NCBI GenBank assembly: GCA_025201805.1
Contig: MU619247.1
Coordinates: 4,190-68,189, forward strand
DNA from: Parasitella parasitica
Lineage: Eukaryota > Mucoromycota > Mucoromycetes > Mucorales > Mucoraceae
Length of the DNA: 64,000 nt
Direction of reading: 5' to 3'
The notes under the pieces: model-generated
The model's database searches: none
Told to the model about the DNA's origin: nothing
The model's input: only the letters and a program-made list of their open reading frames with translations
Shown: piece after piece, positions 23,484-35,366 of the stretch
Numbering within the stretch: the stretch's first letter is position 1
Layout: each line of letters opens with the position of its first letter
Translations under genes and position numbers: made by a program

Positions 23484-24293
23484 TTATTTACGACGAAATA
23501 CTAATGCAGCACCATCTCTACCGCTACTAATATTCACAACTGCTTCTTTTCTTGGTACATTATGCCTATTCATGTGGATCTTTCTCATGTTTAAAATGTT
23601 CTTGTTGGTTTTCTGTAATTTGGGGCGATTGTTCAACACTTTAACGGTATATTCTCCAACAGTTCTTCCTTCTTTTGTAGTCTTTCGCTTCTTTGCTCGC
23701 TCTTTTTCCTCTGCCTCTTCTTCAGCAATCATTCTCTCAAATTCTTCGGTTGTCACATGCCTTCTTTTATTGGCTTCCTCCTCTTGTTCCTCCAATAAAG
23801 CTTGCTGTAAAAGATCGCTTGGCAATAATTCAGCTCCCTCGTCATCTTCAACATCATCTCCATTCTCCAGCTTTTCTTGCTCTCTCTGCCTTCTCTTTTC
23901 CATTTTTTCTTCATATTTTTTTTCTAACTTCTCCTTCTTTGCCTTTTTCTCTATCTCTTTCAATTGTCTTTTACTGCCTTCTTTTTGATCTTTCAAGAAC
24001 TGTTCCCTTTGTCTACGCTTTTCTTTTGCAGCTGCAATGATTCTAACATTGCACATGTATGTGCGTTAATTAATCATGATAATTGATGAATCTACAAGTT
24101 TTGCTTACTTGTCCGAAGCTTCTTTTTCGGCATGTGCTTTAGATTTTAAACTCTCTTTAGCTTTAAAGGTGCTGATAGCTTCTGGTGCTTCATCATCAGA
24201 TGAAGGTTGATCAAAAATGTCATCATCTTGTTGCTTTTTGGTTGACTCAGGAATGACAATCTCAGCATCTTCTTCAAAAACAATCTTTGCCAT
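23484..24293 (-). CDS. BUD21: Bud21/Utp16-like U3 snoRNP component
   Basis: This is a nucleolar small-subunit processome factor for 18S rRNA maturation. Two exons give about 248 residues. It starts MAKIVFEEDAEIVIPES, with an acidic SSDDEAPEA segment typical of the U3 snoRNA-associated family. A long Lys/Glu-rich helix (KEKRRQREQFLKDQK to KRRQREQEKLENGDD) follows, then RHVTTEEFERMIAEEEAEE, and the conserved end GRTVGEYTVKVLNNR...RGAAL-like tail (SSGRDGAALVFRRK). The intron is near 24060-24108. An upstream in-frame ATG at 24350 adds a hydrophobic stretch and is not favoured. Confidence 0.8.
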
Positions 24294-25700
24294 GTTGTGT
24301 ATATTTGATTGGAATATTGCCAAAAGGATGAGCAAGATTTTTCCTGTCATTTATCCATCGTTAGGAGTGGCTTGTTGATGTGACGACCAGCTTTTGCACT
24401 CCTGTTCATGCAATACGGTGCTTCGGTTTTCCTTACTAGTTTTGTCCAAGGTAGTGTCAATAAAGTGCATTATACAGCCACTCATTAAGTTGCCTTGTGT
24501 TTAATCAAGAACATATAACTATTTGGAGTACACTGGATTCAGTAATTTTTTTTTTTTTTTTTTTTAACTACGTTGTAAATCAGTATAAAGCTTTAAAAAA
24601 ATTTAAACATTGTATTTAATGGCTTTACTTTTATGTTATTAACAATATCATGAGAGACGCAATGAGAATGGTGGGATCTTTACCTTGAAATATGAGATGT
24701 TCTAACAGCTAAGTGATCAGCTTGCGAAAACTTGACTAATACAGCTATTCGTAATAAGCAAGCATTGGCTCCTTTCAAGCTGAAAGTTCGTATCAGCACA
24801 TCGGTATTGCAAAAGAATGCATAAATTTTTTCAGATCACTACAATAGGGATCTTTTGTAGTAATAAAAAGAACAAACTTTAGTATACAGATACTGTGCCG
24901 TATGCCTGCTTTTCTAGCATACACATGATTTCAATTTAGGAGCAAGATATAAGCCCTATAGGCAACTTAAATGAGACTATATTATCATAATCAATAGGTG
25001 TGAAGCGATAGAATATAGCCACAAAAGCCATTTTCATGTTGCTTCGTGTTTGGTTGAGATAAATTGGACACAGTTTAGGCCATTACTTCCCCCGCCCCCC
25101 TCCCCTGCTTGAAGGCGTAATCTGCACTCTCTAATATATTTGCAAACTATCAAGCTATGGAAAGACTCAAATTTCGGCCAAACTCTACTTCTTTTGCACC
25201 ATTCTACAACATATCCGAGTCTCGTGCACCTCTGACCATATAAATATCAGATATCTGCTCGTAAATTCTGCCAAAATAATCGTAGAACCGCGATCTACAC
25301 TCGAAAAACTTAGCGTTGACTTGGCGCTATCTGAGCATAACTTAGTTTTCACTGGGCGATGTCTCTACCGAATACATATTCAAAAATAGAAGGACATGAT
25401 GACAATGGAATTTACATAAATGTGGTCTTTTTTTTTTCTATGAATACGACACATGAAACTCACCAAAAATCAAATAACTGCTTTTTTGCTAATTACTCTG
25501 GATAGACACATCACCCTTAAGAAAAGGAGCGGCAGATCCTTCAATCAAGTTGAAATGCGATTAAAATAAGCATCTACAACAATCGATTGTATAAATGTTA
25601 CAATTAAGTTTAGTAATTTAGCATCGTTAAATGCGTATTTTATGACTATATATATAACGAGTGTATACATTTTATTAACGCAGCGTATAGATTGCAGCTT
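24294..25700. other. Intergenic 1.4 kb, nothing recognised
   Basis: AT-rich DNA between BUD21 and the NDFIP-like gene. It includes T runs at about 24545-24565 and 25429-25437 and a C-rich stretch at 25089-25105. No open frame with domain sequence was seen on either strand. Confidence 0.55.
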
Positions 25701-26606
25701 TCATACCATGCCTTCTCCTGCTGTTGGCTCTGAACAAATAATTTTTTCCATTTGTTTTGCTCTGAAGTAATCAGCCAACGATCTAATAATAATAAACCAG
25801 CCGACCATCATCAAGAAATAAGCAATAATATCAGCATCTGCACTATCGTCTTTTGGTGACGATGATGATGACCCTGATTTGGATGAGGTATCTTGTTGAT
25901 CTCCATAATAATAATCATCATCTTCTAATGTACCACCTTTGTTAGAAAGAGTATATTAATATGCTGGTTACACACACACACACACACGATTTGCTTTAAA
26001 TGTTGATGAACATACGACTACGAATATAGAAACCCGTCTGAACCAGAGATATGCCAAGGCCAGCCCGCGATCCTTGCTATTGAGATGGAAGATGAATACC
26101 AAATGTTCATGTAGCCGCCAAATTAAATTTTACAAACCTTTGATGCGTGAGATGTATGTAATAAATACGTCAACATAAATCCTACAAACTGGAAACTTGC
26201 AGATACTAGAAATGATCTGTGAGTATATATACATATTACTTCTCAATAGGTATTGCGACACTTACTTAATAAATTCCAAAAGAAAGCAAATATACTGCCG
26301 ACAGGTATCCCCTCTACAAGAACAATGTCGCCCATACCAGCTGGTGCAATGATTGTAGTTTGCCAATAAGGTGGTGTGGCATCAGCCGCTGCTTCTTCGT
26401 ATGTCTATACGAGTTGTATTTTTTAATAAATCAATTAGTGCCCCTTTCACTAAACGAATATACTTACAGGAGGGGTCTCATCCAGTTTATTACTCTCTGT
26501 CTCTGGCTTGGCTGACATGTTTGCAAACACACCATCAGTTGATACTGGTAAAGCGACATTTGCGCCTCTTTGAATATTTGTTAATTGTTGTTGTTGTTGT
26601 TGTTGC

Positions 26607-26639
<33 letters not shown>

Positions 26640-26953
26640 GTGTACTGTGGCTGAGGAGAATATGAAATGGTAGCCAAGGTAGTGTTATCATCATCGTCGC
26701 TTTCATCTTGGATATTATTGTGGTAATTCAATAATGTGTCCATTGCTGTAGCATGCTCGTCATCATCGAAAGACTCTCCAAAAGAGTCTTGCAAGTCATT
26801 GTGTTGCTGATTTGCTGCTGAAGACGACGCTTCGTAATGGTGATTGCTATCTTGTTCTGTTGAGGACAACTGTACACAAATTATAAGTTTAGCTTATCTC
26901 AATCTCGTAGTCTCACTCAATGAATAAATTACTTTCTGATATCGAGTCGACAT
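25701..26953 (-). CDS. NDFIP/Bsd2-family adaptor of Nedd4/Rsp5 ubiquitin ligases
   Basis: Members are three-pass Golgi/endosome membrane proteins that recruit Nedd4-type ligases to cargo through PY motifs. The gene has about six exons, starting MSTRYQKLSSTEQDSNHHYE. The cytosolic N-terminus is acidic with a polyglutamine run, followed by the PY motif TPPYWQT. Then come the family hydrophobic segments: VEGIPVGSIFAFFWNLL, SFQFVGFMLTYLLHTSHASK with GSRAGLGISLVQTGFYI, and a last segment IIAYFLMMVGWFIIIRSLADYF after an acidic EDDDYYYGDQQ loop. The GFxLTYLLHTxHA-x(2,4)-GSRAGLG pattern matches Bsd2/Ndfip. An intron near 25990 begins close to a CA microsatellite. It probably controls vacuolar sorting of transporters. 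Confidence 0.85.
26586..26637 (-). repeat. CAA/CAG microsatellite encoding polyglutamine
   Basis: A trinucleotide repeat encodes about 18 glutamines in the N-terminal cytosolic part of the NDFIP/Bsd2-like protein. The length is probably variable between strains. Confidence 0.9.
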
Positions 26954-27875
26954 AGTATGGTCGTATTACGAATAATTTATAAAATAGAAATAAAAGAAAT
27001 AAAAGAAAAGAGCTCTGCTGATTAGGAAAAAGGGGCCAAGTAATAAAAATACAACTTGTTCTTTCTCATACACTGACCACACCTTCAGCTTCACCAAATG
27101 TAATTTGAACACCGGCTTGTTATCGATTTTCAGTAGCAGAAATTTGCTCGAGATCTCCTTTACAGAGATTACACAGTTGCTTGCAAAAAAAAAAAAAAAA
27201 AACTTACATTACATTATAGAAAGATAATTGCCTGATTATGTATTTCACAAAGCTCTACTGTGCGATATGCGCCCATTTTTTCTAAATTGCCATTGTTCAT
27301 TTAACAATATAAAGAAAGATTGTCATGATTGTTCAAATATAAATATTTTACAGTAAAAAGTATATATAGCAATCGACAATGAAAAATAATGTGATATCGT
27401 CCACGTTTTATTTTACTCGGGGTAAACAACGATAATCATTGCAACATGGCACAAACTAGCTCTCTGAAATCCTCGGCATAGTGGCAAATTAAATTCTTTG
27501 CATTACCATATTGTATAGTAAGCGCCGAGATTCTCGGTTGCATTTTTCTGAGTGATTCCCCCCCCCCCCCCCAAGACCCTTTTTTTTTTTTTTTATATCG
27601 ATCCAGAGTTTAGCTCCATGGAATTCTAAATTTTTAATAGGTTCTAATACAAGAAAGGAATAAAAGGCAATATGATAAAAATGCAGTATATCTATAAATT
27701 TTTTGAAGGGAGAGGTAGTCTAGAATATATGGCAGAATTTGGATAAAAGGTACATATAGAAGCAAATAGTAAGGTGTATGTATATATGAAAGTCTATGTA
27801 TAATATGTAAAAAAAAAAAAAAAAAAAAGGAAGGATGTGTAAACGAGGGCAAATAGTTTCTCGGGGAAAAATGAA
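26954..27875. other. Intergenic, with C15 and T-rich runs
   Basis: No gene was recognised. It contains an A-run near 27185-27202, a run of 15 C at 27558-27572 followed closely by a run of 17 T, and an A-run at 27810-27828. It holds the promoter of the NDFIP-like gene and the 3' flank of the RGS gene. Confidence 0.5.
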
Positions 27876-28709
27876 TTATTTCAGTGTGTGTTCATTGTCG
27901 AACAATACATTGTTATGTTCTGAGGAGCCTAACAAAGATTTTTTTACCCTTTTTAACATGGATTTATAATGATATCGGCTTGTTGGTGCTGAGGGCGGTG
28001 CCGAAGGAACCGAGATGGGTTTGCTGTTTAAAAATAACGTTGCAGATCTGTCGTCGTCATCTACCATGGACGATGAGTATTCCAAAAAAGAACAGCTACG
28101 ACGGGACATTTGCTTCAATTTCGCCAGGTTCCATTTATCAGTAAACGAGAATGAGGTTGACAATGCGGTCAAGGAGTTAGTGGAAGGCGAGGCATTGACA
28201 CCGAATTTTTTTTTCTGCTGCTGTTGTAAAGTGGGTGACTTTGGGGCTGGCCAACTGTTGTGGTAATTGGTATGCTCAATGGTGTCATAGGAGCTAGGAT
28301 ACGAACAAGACAAAGAGTCATTTGTCAAGGGAGAGCAGCTAGGTGTGATCCAAGGCAAAAACGAGTTGACTCTCATCAGCTCCAGAACGGCCTCTGCAGC
28401 ATCATCGAAAAGATGTAAATGGTAATTGCCTTGGCTATAATCGTCTAGTATTTTCTGTCGCATATCACAGGGTATGTTGATTTCTTGGGGAGAGTTTGGA
28501 CGGATATACAAGTTTATCATCTTCTCACATAGTTGATAGTGGTCTTGCTTTCTGCATTCTTGGTGATATTCTTGGGTTGCCATCCAAAACGATAAATTCT
28601 CGATACAGTACGATTGATGCAAATAGTTGGCAAATTCTTGAAAGGAGTCAGACGTTGGATCTTCCAAGATGGATTCGAGTGAAGGCACGATCTGATCAGT
28701 ACCAAACAT
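27876..28709 (-). CDS. RGS-domain protein (regulator of G-protein signalling)
   Basis: A single-exon gene of 277 residues. The RGS fold starts almost at the N-terminus: PSLESILEDPTSDSFQEFAN, CIENLSFWMATQEYHQECRK, NIPCDMRQKILDDYSQGNYH and LHLFDDAAEAVLELMRVNSF, ending about residue 125. The remainder is Ser/Pro-rich and basic (RRSCSFLEYSSS, KSMLKRVKKSLLGSSEHN), probably regulatory. RGS proteins speed GTP hydrolysis by G-alpha. The gene lies upstream, in map terms, of a phosphodiesterase gene on the same strand, which could place both in cAMP control, though no partner G-alpha is in the window. The fungal subtype (SST2-, RGS2-like) cannot be fixed. Confidence 0.9.
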   Translation of the reverse strand: MFGTDQIVPSLESILEDPTSDSFQEFANYLHQSYCIENLSFWMATQEYHQECRKQDHYQLCEKMINLYIRPNSPQEINIPCDMRQKILDDYSQGNYHLHLFDDAAEAVLELMRVNSFLPWITPSCSPLTNDSLSCSYPSSYDTIEHTNYHNSWPAPKSPTLQQQQKKKFGVNASPSTNSLTALSTSFSFTDKWNLAKLKQMSRRSCSFLEYSSSMVDDDDRSATLFLNSKPISVPSAPPSAPTSRYHYKSMLKRVKKSLLGSSEHNNVLFDNEHTLK

Positions 28710-29158
28710 AATTTTAGTATCTAAACGAGGAGAGAGGAAAAAAAAAAGAAAGAAAGAAGAATGAAAGAGAGAGAGAAAGATAACGGAATAAGAGGGGAAA
28801 TTGTAGTCAAAAAGAAAAACAATCTAAAAAAAAAAAAAAAAAAAGGGAGCCCTAACGGTTGCAAGATGTCGTTCTTTTATCGCTGCTGAAAGTTTATTTC
28901 TTTCCTTACTTGGCCTACAAAGCAACCACAATGGTCCAAACAAGTACAATAAGGAATATATTCATTATAGTCTACACGTTGATTTTTTGAGATATTATTA
29001 TCGTCAACAAGGCCATATGGCACTATAGTTGCAAGATGACACAAAGTCTGATATGAAGTTTTCATTGGTGATCCATGTTGAAATCATTCGTCCATGTGGC
29101 CCCCTTTTATATCCTCAAGTTACACACGCATTTTGTTATAGAAATACACAGGTTTTTA
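28710..29158. promoter_or_regulatory. RGS upstream region
   Basis: About 450 bp between the PDE stop codon and the RGS start. It contains a purine-rich stretch (28725-28800, mostly A and G on the plus strand) and an A-run at 28828-28844. This is the probable RGS promoter; no specific site was defined. Confidence 0.4.
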
Positions 29159-30591
29159 TTATGAATCGTGAGGATGATAAAGTACAATTGGTTCTATGGG
29201 CTTTGATGTATCGTACAAAAGAGAGGACTTGAAATTTACCAGTGGAAGCAAGTTGTTTTTCTCTATGATGACGTTGCTCTGGTAATGAGAATGATATAAT
29301 ACAGTAGGAAAGCTATTGCTTCTAAATCCTGATCTAATTCGCTTATATGGTACACTGTTGATTGTGGCGGCAGTATTGGACGTGGCTCTAATATCGCTAC
29401 TGATCCTTCTAATGGTGGCAGGCTGGTCGTGTTGGTCCAGACATTCCCATTCAGTACGATTTGCAACTAGGAAATCAACGAAAACATGTGATTTGGGTAA
29501 TAAACTGACCAAGGTTTGGAAATAGGGTAGTATGTGCTGGCCAAACTTCAGGCTGATGGATTGCTGTGAATTAACCTCACGGTCCATACCAGGCGATACC
29601 GCAACCTTTCTCTTCTTTTCCTCGTCGCCCTGAGAAAAGAATTCCTGGATAATCAAATCTGACCACTGTTTTGAGATCACCCAGGGGCGCGCCATGTTGC
29701 TGATGTCTGCAGCATGCAGAAGAATGCGACACAGACTTGTCCTCTCCTCTCTGCTCAAGTGCGCTGGTGAAGTCAATGCTGTGCTTGTAGAGTGCTTTCG
29801 TTTGTTGCTGACATATTTTTTGGCGGTTACACTGCTGAGATGTTTGGCTTGTTCCGCTAATTCTGAATGATAGGCCATGTCTGTTGATAGAATCAGGTCC
29901 TTGATGGTGTCTCTGATCACGTGGCAATGAGCAGTGTTGTGTTTGTTTAATAGTTGCACTGTAAGATGAACGGAATACGCTTCAAGTGTGGACATTTTGC
30001 CGTATTTTTCTGCCAGCTCTGTTTTTGTGTTGATTTGGAACGAATTGGTGAATCCGGGCTATGTAATAGTGATGTTTTTAGCATATGCAGACTTTGTACG
30101 TGTTGAGATGTATGGTACTTACATGACCAATGTCATGGCACAGGGCGGCCACCAGTAGTATAGACTTGTCCAAGTCAGTTAGATACATGTCTGCATCCAG
30201 GTCATGGCAGATGTAGTACAATATTGTCACGATATCAACGGCGTGATAAAATGTGTGGTACGGTGCCTCTGTATATTTGTCTGCAACATCAATTAAAAAG
30301 TCCAATAGTTGAGATACGCTGAATTTGAGAACTTTATGTACGTTGCAGCGAACAAATAGATTCAAGACATGAGCGAAAAGATCTGTATGGCTGTACGATA
30401 AGACGTTGACTCTGAGAGAGATGTCTAAATCTGAATACTGACGAAATTTCTAATGTTGGTTTCATGATAAGATTAACAGACAGTTTGCAAGTATAATAAA
30501 TAAATAAACAAACCTCTTCTATCTCTAGTAATTGCTGTCCGGTCAGCTTTGACTTATTGAACTTTAACTCTAATGTTGTTGATTTCATCAT
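29159..30591 (-). CDS. Class I 3',5'-cyclic nucleotide phosphodiesterase
   Basis: Hydrolyses cAMP and/or cGMP. Three exons run from MMKSTTLELKFNKSKLTGQQ to the end at 29159. All key motifs of the HD-type catalytic domain are present: YHTFYHAVDIV (catalytic and metal His), LVAALCHDIGH, joined by splicing to PGFTNSFQ, the metal-binding HAADISN, and the downstream glutamine region GMDREVNSQQ with FGQHILPYF. The enzyme lacks visible GAF or PAS domains and the long N-terminus of animal PDEs, and the C-terminal tail is Ser/Pro-poor. Its length of about 440 residues fits fungal PDE2-like enzymes. It neighbours an RGS gene on the same strand. Confidence 0.93.
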
Positions 30592-33500
30592 GCAACAGCG
30601 CGGATTCGTTTATTTCTCTAATGTTAAACGAAAAGAGAGGGAAAAAATAGAATCAAAAAGGGCCTATTTAAATAGGTGAAAAATCAAGGGGTAGTGTGAT
30701 CAGTAGGCCAAAAAAAAAAAAGCTTAAAACATGTAAGTTATTTACAAGTTTTTGGCTCCCCAAGGATTGGTTTTCTTTTTGAAACGAGTGCAATTAGCTG
30801 TAATTGCAACGTCTCAAGACCAAAAACTTCTTCAAGTACAGAACGTCAAAAATAGTTTGATAATGTAATCGTCTGCGTCAAATGGCCTAATTTTAATATA
30901 ACAAAGTCCAATTATACCTGACATGTTTTCCGAAACCTGTAGCCTTTAGCTGCACTTATTGGAAACACCTTGTCTATTATGGTAATATCATCAGATTATA
31001 GCTATAAAAAGCAAATTGCAAATTGCATACCATGACTCCTTAATCAATGGCAGCTCGACTCTTTTCTGTTGAAATCAGAAGGGGGTAAGCTTAGTACTTG
31101 TACATCATTGTGAATACAGCAAGAGAATCCAGAATATCATGTATAGCGTTTTGCGCTAAAACCTCAACAAATATCTTGCCAATTCTATCACTGCGTCTTC
31201 ATCTTCTGCTACAGGTGTACTTTACACCGAGTTATATTTTTACTTTTGAAAGTCAAAGTTCATCCTCTTCACCTCTTTAATCATTCTTTTTATTTTGGTG
31301 GTATTAATTGAATGTACATCTTCAATAGAGTATGCTCTTCGAGGTTACTGCTGTCGGTCTTGAGGAGCATCCCAATCAGACAAACTTGGCCTATTGTTGG
31401 TTCCTTACCTTGAGGTTGGCTTTGGTATCCTCGAAGTTTGTAGTATCCTTTCACATCCTAGCGGATTTTCGAGGCCAAGGCCCCGGCAATATCCAAAGCA
31501 GCTTTTTTCGATCCAATCTGGTGTATTATTCATGTACTACTAGGTATAGGAACCTGGAGCAAATCAGTAATATATCCTATCCGTCTGACAACATGCAATT
31601 GAAGGGAACAGAGTTTACTGGACCCTATAGCCTCAAAGAACTTTGCTTTAAAGCACAAGTTGAAGAGGCTGTTTCTTTTCTGATGATTACGTAACATTAG
31701 CGGATATGCTTTTGTTTTCTTATGAAAGAAAGCAAAATGGACTATGTGGTATTGTGTACCTTTTAAGAGGGCATATTAGCAACACAATTACTTGGCATCA
31801 CTGATTTTGTTGTGCTGATCACCAGTCGCGACGGTTTCAAACCGTTGATAAGTGAAGCGTAGTTCGATCCAAATTCCACGGTTCTTTTGGCACATCTCTA
31901 TAGTTATTTCAATCTGCTTTAGATATTTATTCTTACTTATGCACTACATCATTGATTCCAATATTTGCAATAGAACTCTATTTGAGCAGCAAGAATCAGT
32001 CGGTGAATGATTATGGAATTAAGGAACAAAACTTTGAGAGTTGGTTGGTAACATGATGTTGATAATTAAGCTATCATGCAAAAGATTAAGGTCTATAATT
32101 GCTTGGCAAGTGTTGGGCAAAGTGAGAAAGTTTTGCAGGATGGTTAACGAAACAAACGATTTCGGGCTGTTCAAAGTGCACTTCATGAGACTCACTTAGG
32201 AAGAGGAGTCGCAATCTTTTTTGAGGATAAAGTTGTGATCAACATGTCAATATACTCTTTTGTTCCCTTGGGTTCACAGCTACATGCAATGCTACCATGG
32301 AATTAAGACATCATTATTATTTCTTTATGCTTACACTACTTATACGGCAAAAACGAAAATTATGCCAAGATGGCTTTTGACAACGGCAAAAAGCTCTGTC
32401 GTCTCATTATCACTGACATAGATATTAGTGACATTGCTTGATAGATGCTCAAAAAGCGTAGGAACGTTGTTCATGCTGTCAAATCTTGAACTGGCAACAT
32501 AAACTAAAAGGATATTTCTTGGTGTTTACAACTAACCGTGGTCAAGTACATGTATGTTTTTAATATCATACATGTGTTTATCAGATTATAGTTTTAGAAA
32601 ATTTCGTATTGTCCTGTATTGTCTATACACAGTGAAACCTTAGATAGATGTGAACTGTTATAAAAGTACGATCCCTAGTGCAATGAAGCTTGACATGTTG
32701 AACTTGTGAAAGACAACAGAAATCAATGATGTTTCTTTTTGCGATAAACAGTCTGAAGTTACACTACGACCCTGTCCCGTGTTACAAAGCAACTTACCCT
32801 TTTGTTCGTGTTTACGAAAATGATGATTTCTCAATATAGAAAGAAAAAAACCGGTTTTACATTGTGTTATTTAACATTAGCAACAACAAATTCTCCAAGT
32901 TTTACTACATGCAATGTAATGCCAAAGGTAAGAAATAAAAATGCAAGCAGCACGCTTCTCAACGTAACAGATGCTCCTTTTTTTTATTTTTACTGAAATG
33001 CTCCTGAAGTAAGATGAGGCTAGTAATCATATCTAGTCAGTATCGGTCTTACGAGAGCATATTCACATACTCTAGCAAACAGTTATTTGACTGAATGTGA
33101 ACATTCTATTACATATATACAATATGTATTGCAAATGTATCTAGACCTCCTCTACCACATTTTATTTATATAAAAAAAAAAAAAAAGACACGTTGTACTC
33201 ATCATGCAATGTAATGCAAGTGCCTTGGCTATATTCTAACCATCTTTGTCACAATTTGCATGTTAAAATGTCAAATCAAATGGTGTATAGACACCATATC
33301 TTTGGACTAAGGATTAATATGTACCATGCAATGCTGTGTATTGCTTGTATGGTGAGTGTTCCTAAAATACAGGTGTGCCTTCCGTCGGTTTTCAAATGAA
33401 CACACGACTACAAGTCATCTACACTGCAACTAATGTTTTTAAAAGGTCACATGAACTGTCAATGGTAGTAAATAACAAAAAACAAATATCAACCACGTTG

Positions 33501-33665
33501 ACCTCAGTCTAACACCTGTTTAATCTATTGTAAACGTACAGCATACAATCGTAACACGATGCTATTACGTAGTAATTAGACATTGTTTAAATATAAAGGG
33601 GGTAAATGTATATAAGTATAGAAAAGAAAAGCAGTGTATACTAGCATCTATTGTCAAACACTTTC
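30592..33665. other. 3.1 kb region without a recognisable gene
   Basis: The longest gene-free stretch of the window. The longest open frame (31332-31694, plus strand, 120 codons) has no family signature or convincing splice partners. Small A- and T-runs are at 30709-30721 and 33173-33186. No tRNA or transposase sequence was found on either strand. It may contain decayed sequence or long 5'/3' flanks. Confidence 0.5.
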
Positions 33666-35131
33666 CTATCTTCTAGTAGTATGATTACGGCCATGTAATT
33701 GGTACATGTGCTCCAATTCAGTTTCCATAGCCTTGATCTGAGCATGCTGCTCTTCAAGATCCTTATTAAGACGATCACGTTCAGAAACCAACTAATGAAT
33801 TATTGTTAGTGCCTTGTTTCCTGTTCTAAGAAAAGACATGGATATCGTACTTGAGCCTCCCATTGACGGAAGCGATTCTCTTCATCCTTGACTTGTTTGG
33901 TAAAGTTCAAGCGAAGCTGTTCCTCATCCTCCTTGAATTTAGGGTTTTCGTACTTTTTAAGCTTGGGTTCACCAAATTTACGAGTGCCCATTTGCGATTG
34001 ACGATAGTTTTCATAGTGCATTTCTTCTGTCGTCGAAATCAAATCGTGCATGTGCGACCGAACCAAGAGCTTTCTCAACTTCTTAAAGTCACAGTGCTCT
34101 TCATTTTCAACCTCGGCGACACCCCATGAGTATTCTCTGCCCTTCACTTTACGTCCATCAGCAAGGGCCACATCTTGGGTCGAGCCGATGATGGCAAAAG
34201 GCATGGCTGCCATTATACTCTTGTTAACCGCTGTAATATCCTCGTCTTCGCTGTCGATTGGACAAGAGTACACTTGAATATGGTTAGCAGCAATTGAATT
34301 CAAGATCTATATGTTATGTGTCAGCAGATCAAATTTCAATTCTCATTGCAGTCTATTACTTGCATTGATCTTGTACTGTGCTAAATCACGTGGAGTGAGT
34401 GTATCTGCCTTAGCAATGACAGGAATCAAATTCACTCGAGAACCAAGATGCTTCATGACCTCGATATCGAGGGGCTTTAAGCTAGCGCATGCTTGTGTTA
34501 ATGCTATTCTAATTGACCGAGTAAAACGACTTACGAATGGCCAGAAGGCCTGATGAAATAGAGACAGGCATGGACCCGAAGATCAATGGCGCTCTTGCGG
34601 GTGGGCTGTTGCTCCTGAGCCATGAAGCTCTCATGCTGATCGTCGAGAAATTCATAGATGGGCATCCAGCTATTGTAATTGTTGACATAATCACCGAATC
34701 CAGGAGTGTCAATGATGGTCAGCATGACTTTAAAGTTCTTTTCCTCGAGTTCTGACCAAGGATGTTACAGATTAGAAATGTGGGTGTCAATCTTGTCGCT
34801 TTTGCGCATATACCTGCTTTGGTGATCTCAATCTCGACAGTCTTCTGTGTTTGTTTAGCATGGCGCTTATTCAAGTTTTTGTCAACCTTAATACCGGTAG
34901 TAAATAAGGTATTGACGAACGTAGTTTTGCCAACACCAGATTCACCTGTTGAATATTCAGTCAAATTTTTCTCGAGAACGAAAAAAAAAAAAGGAACCCT
35001 TCCCCCCCCCCCCTGAATCATATCTTACCACAAACCATCAAGGTAAACTTGGCACCACGTTTTGATACAATCTTATGACGTTGATTAGGAAGATGCGCTA
35101 TACCTACACCGCTGCTTGCTGTGGGAGACAT
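33666..35131 (-). CDS. Septin, Cdc3/AspB group
   Basis: Septins are GTP-binding, filament-forming proteins of the cell cortex. The gene has several short exons. The P-loop is GESGVGKTT (restored over the intron with the C12 run), G3 is DTPGFGD, and G4 is AKAD in IPVIAKADTLTPRD. The septin-unique element contains GREYSWGVAEVENEEHCDF and KLLVRSHMHDLISTTEE. A C-terminal coiled coil follows (FRQWEAQLVSERDRLNKDLE), ending HGRNHTTRR. The block MPFAIIGSTQDV...KVKGREYSWG and the C-terminal KFKEDEEQLRLNF fit the Cdc3/AspB group better than Cdc10 or Cdc12. The start MSPTASSGVGIAHLPNQR gives the short N-terminus usual for this group. Confidence 0.93.
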
Positions 35132-35366
35132 GCTTTGCTATAATGAACGAGAGGGAAAGAAAGAAAGAAGAGAGAAAGTGAAGGTATAGTAGCAAGTAGA
35201 AATGATATTTTGTGATTGCATCTCAGCCTATAGTGGTGGTGTAACTAAACCCATAGTCTTTTTTTGACAATAAACCTCATGCAAAAAAGCAGAATCCTCC
35301 AATAAAAAGCATTGATAAACGAGTTAATTCAAGAATGTGTTACTTGTGATACAGAGTTTATTGAGA

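Noticed and set aside
23209-23988. 259-codon plus-strand frame
   Set aside because: Antisense to LSB5 and BUD21; its Phe/Ser-rich composition is the mirror of the Lys/Glu-rich Bud21 helix and of an A-run.
31332-31694. 120-codon plus-strand frame in the empty 3 kb
   Set aside because: No family pattern, no splice partners and no coding support from context.
31810-31895. tRNA-like signature (GTTCGATCC after a hairpin)
   Set aside because: The T-arm stem does not pair and no acceptor stem can be drawn around it.
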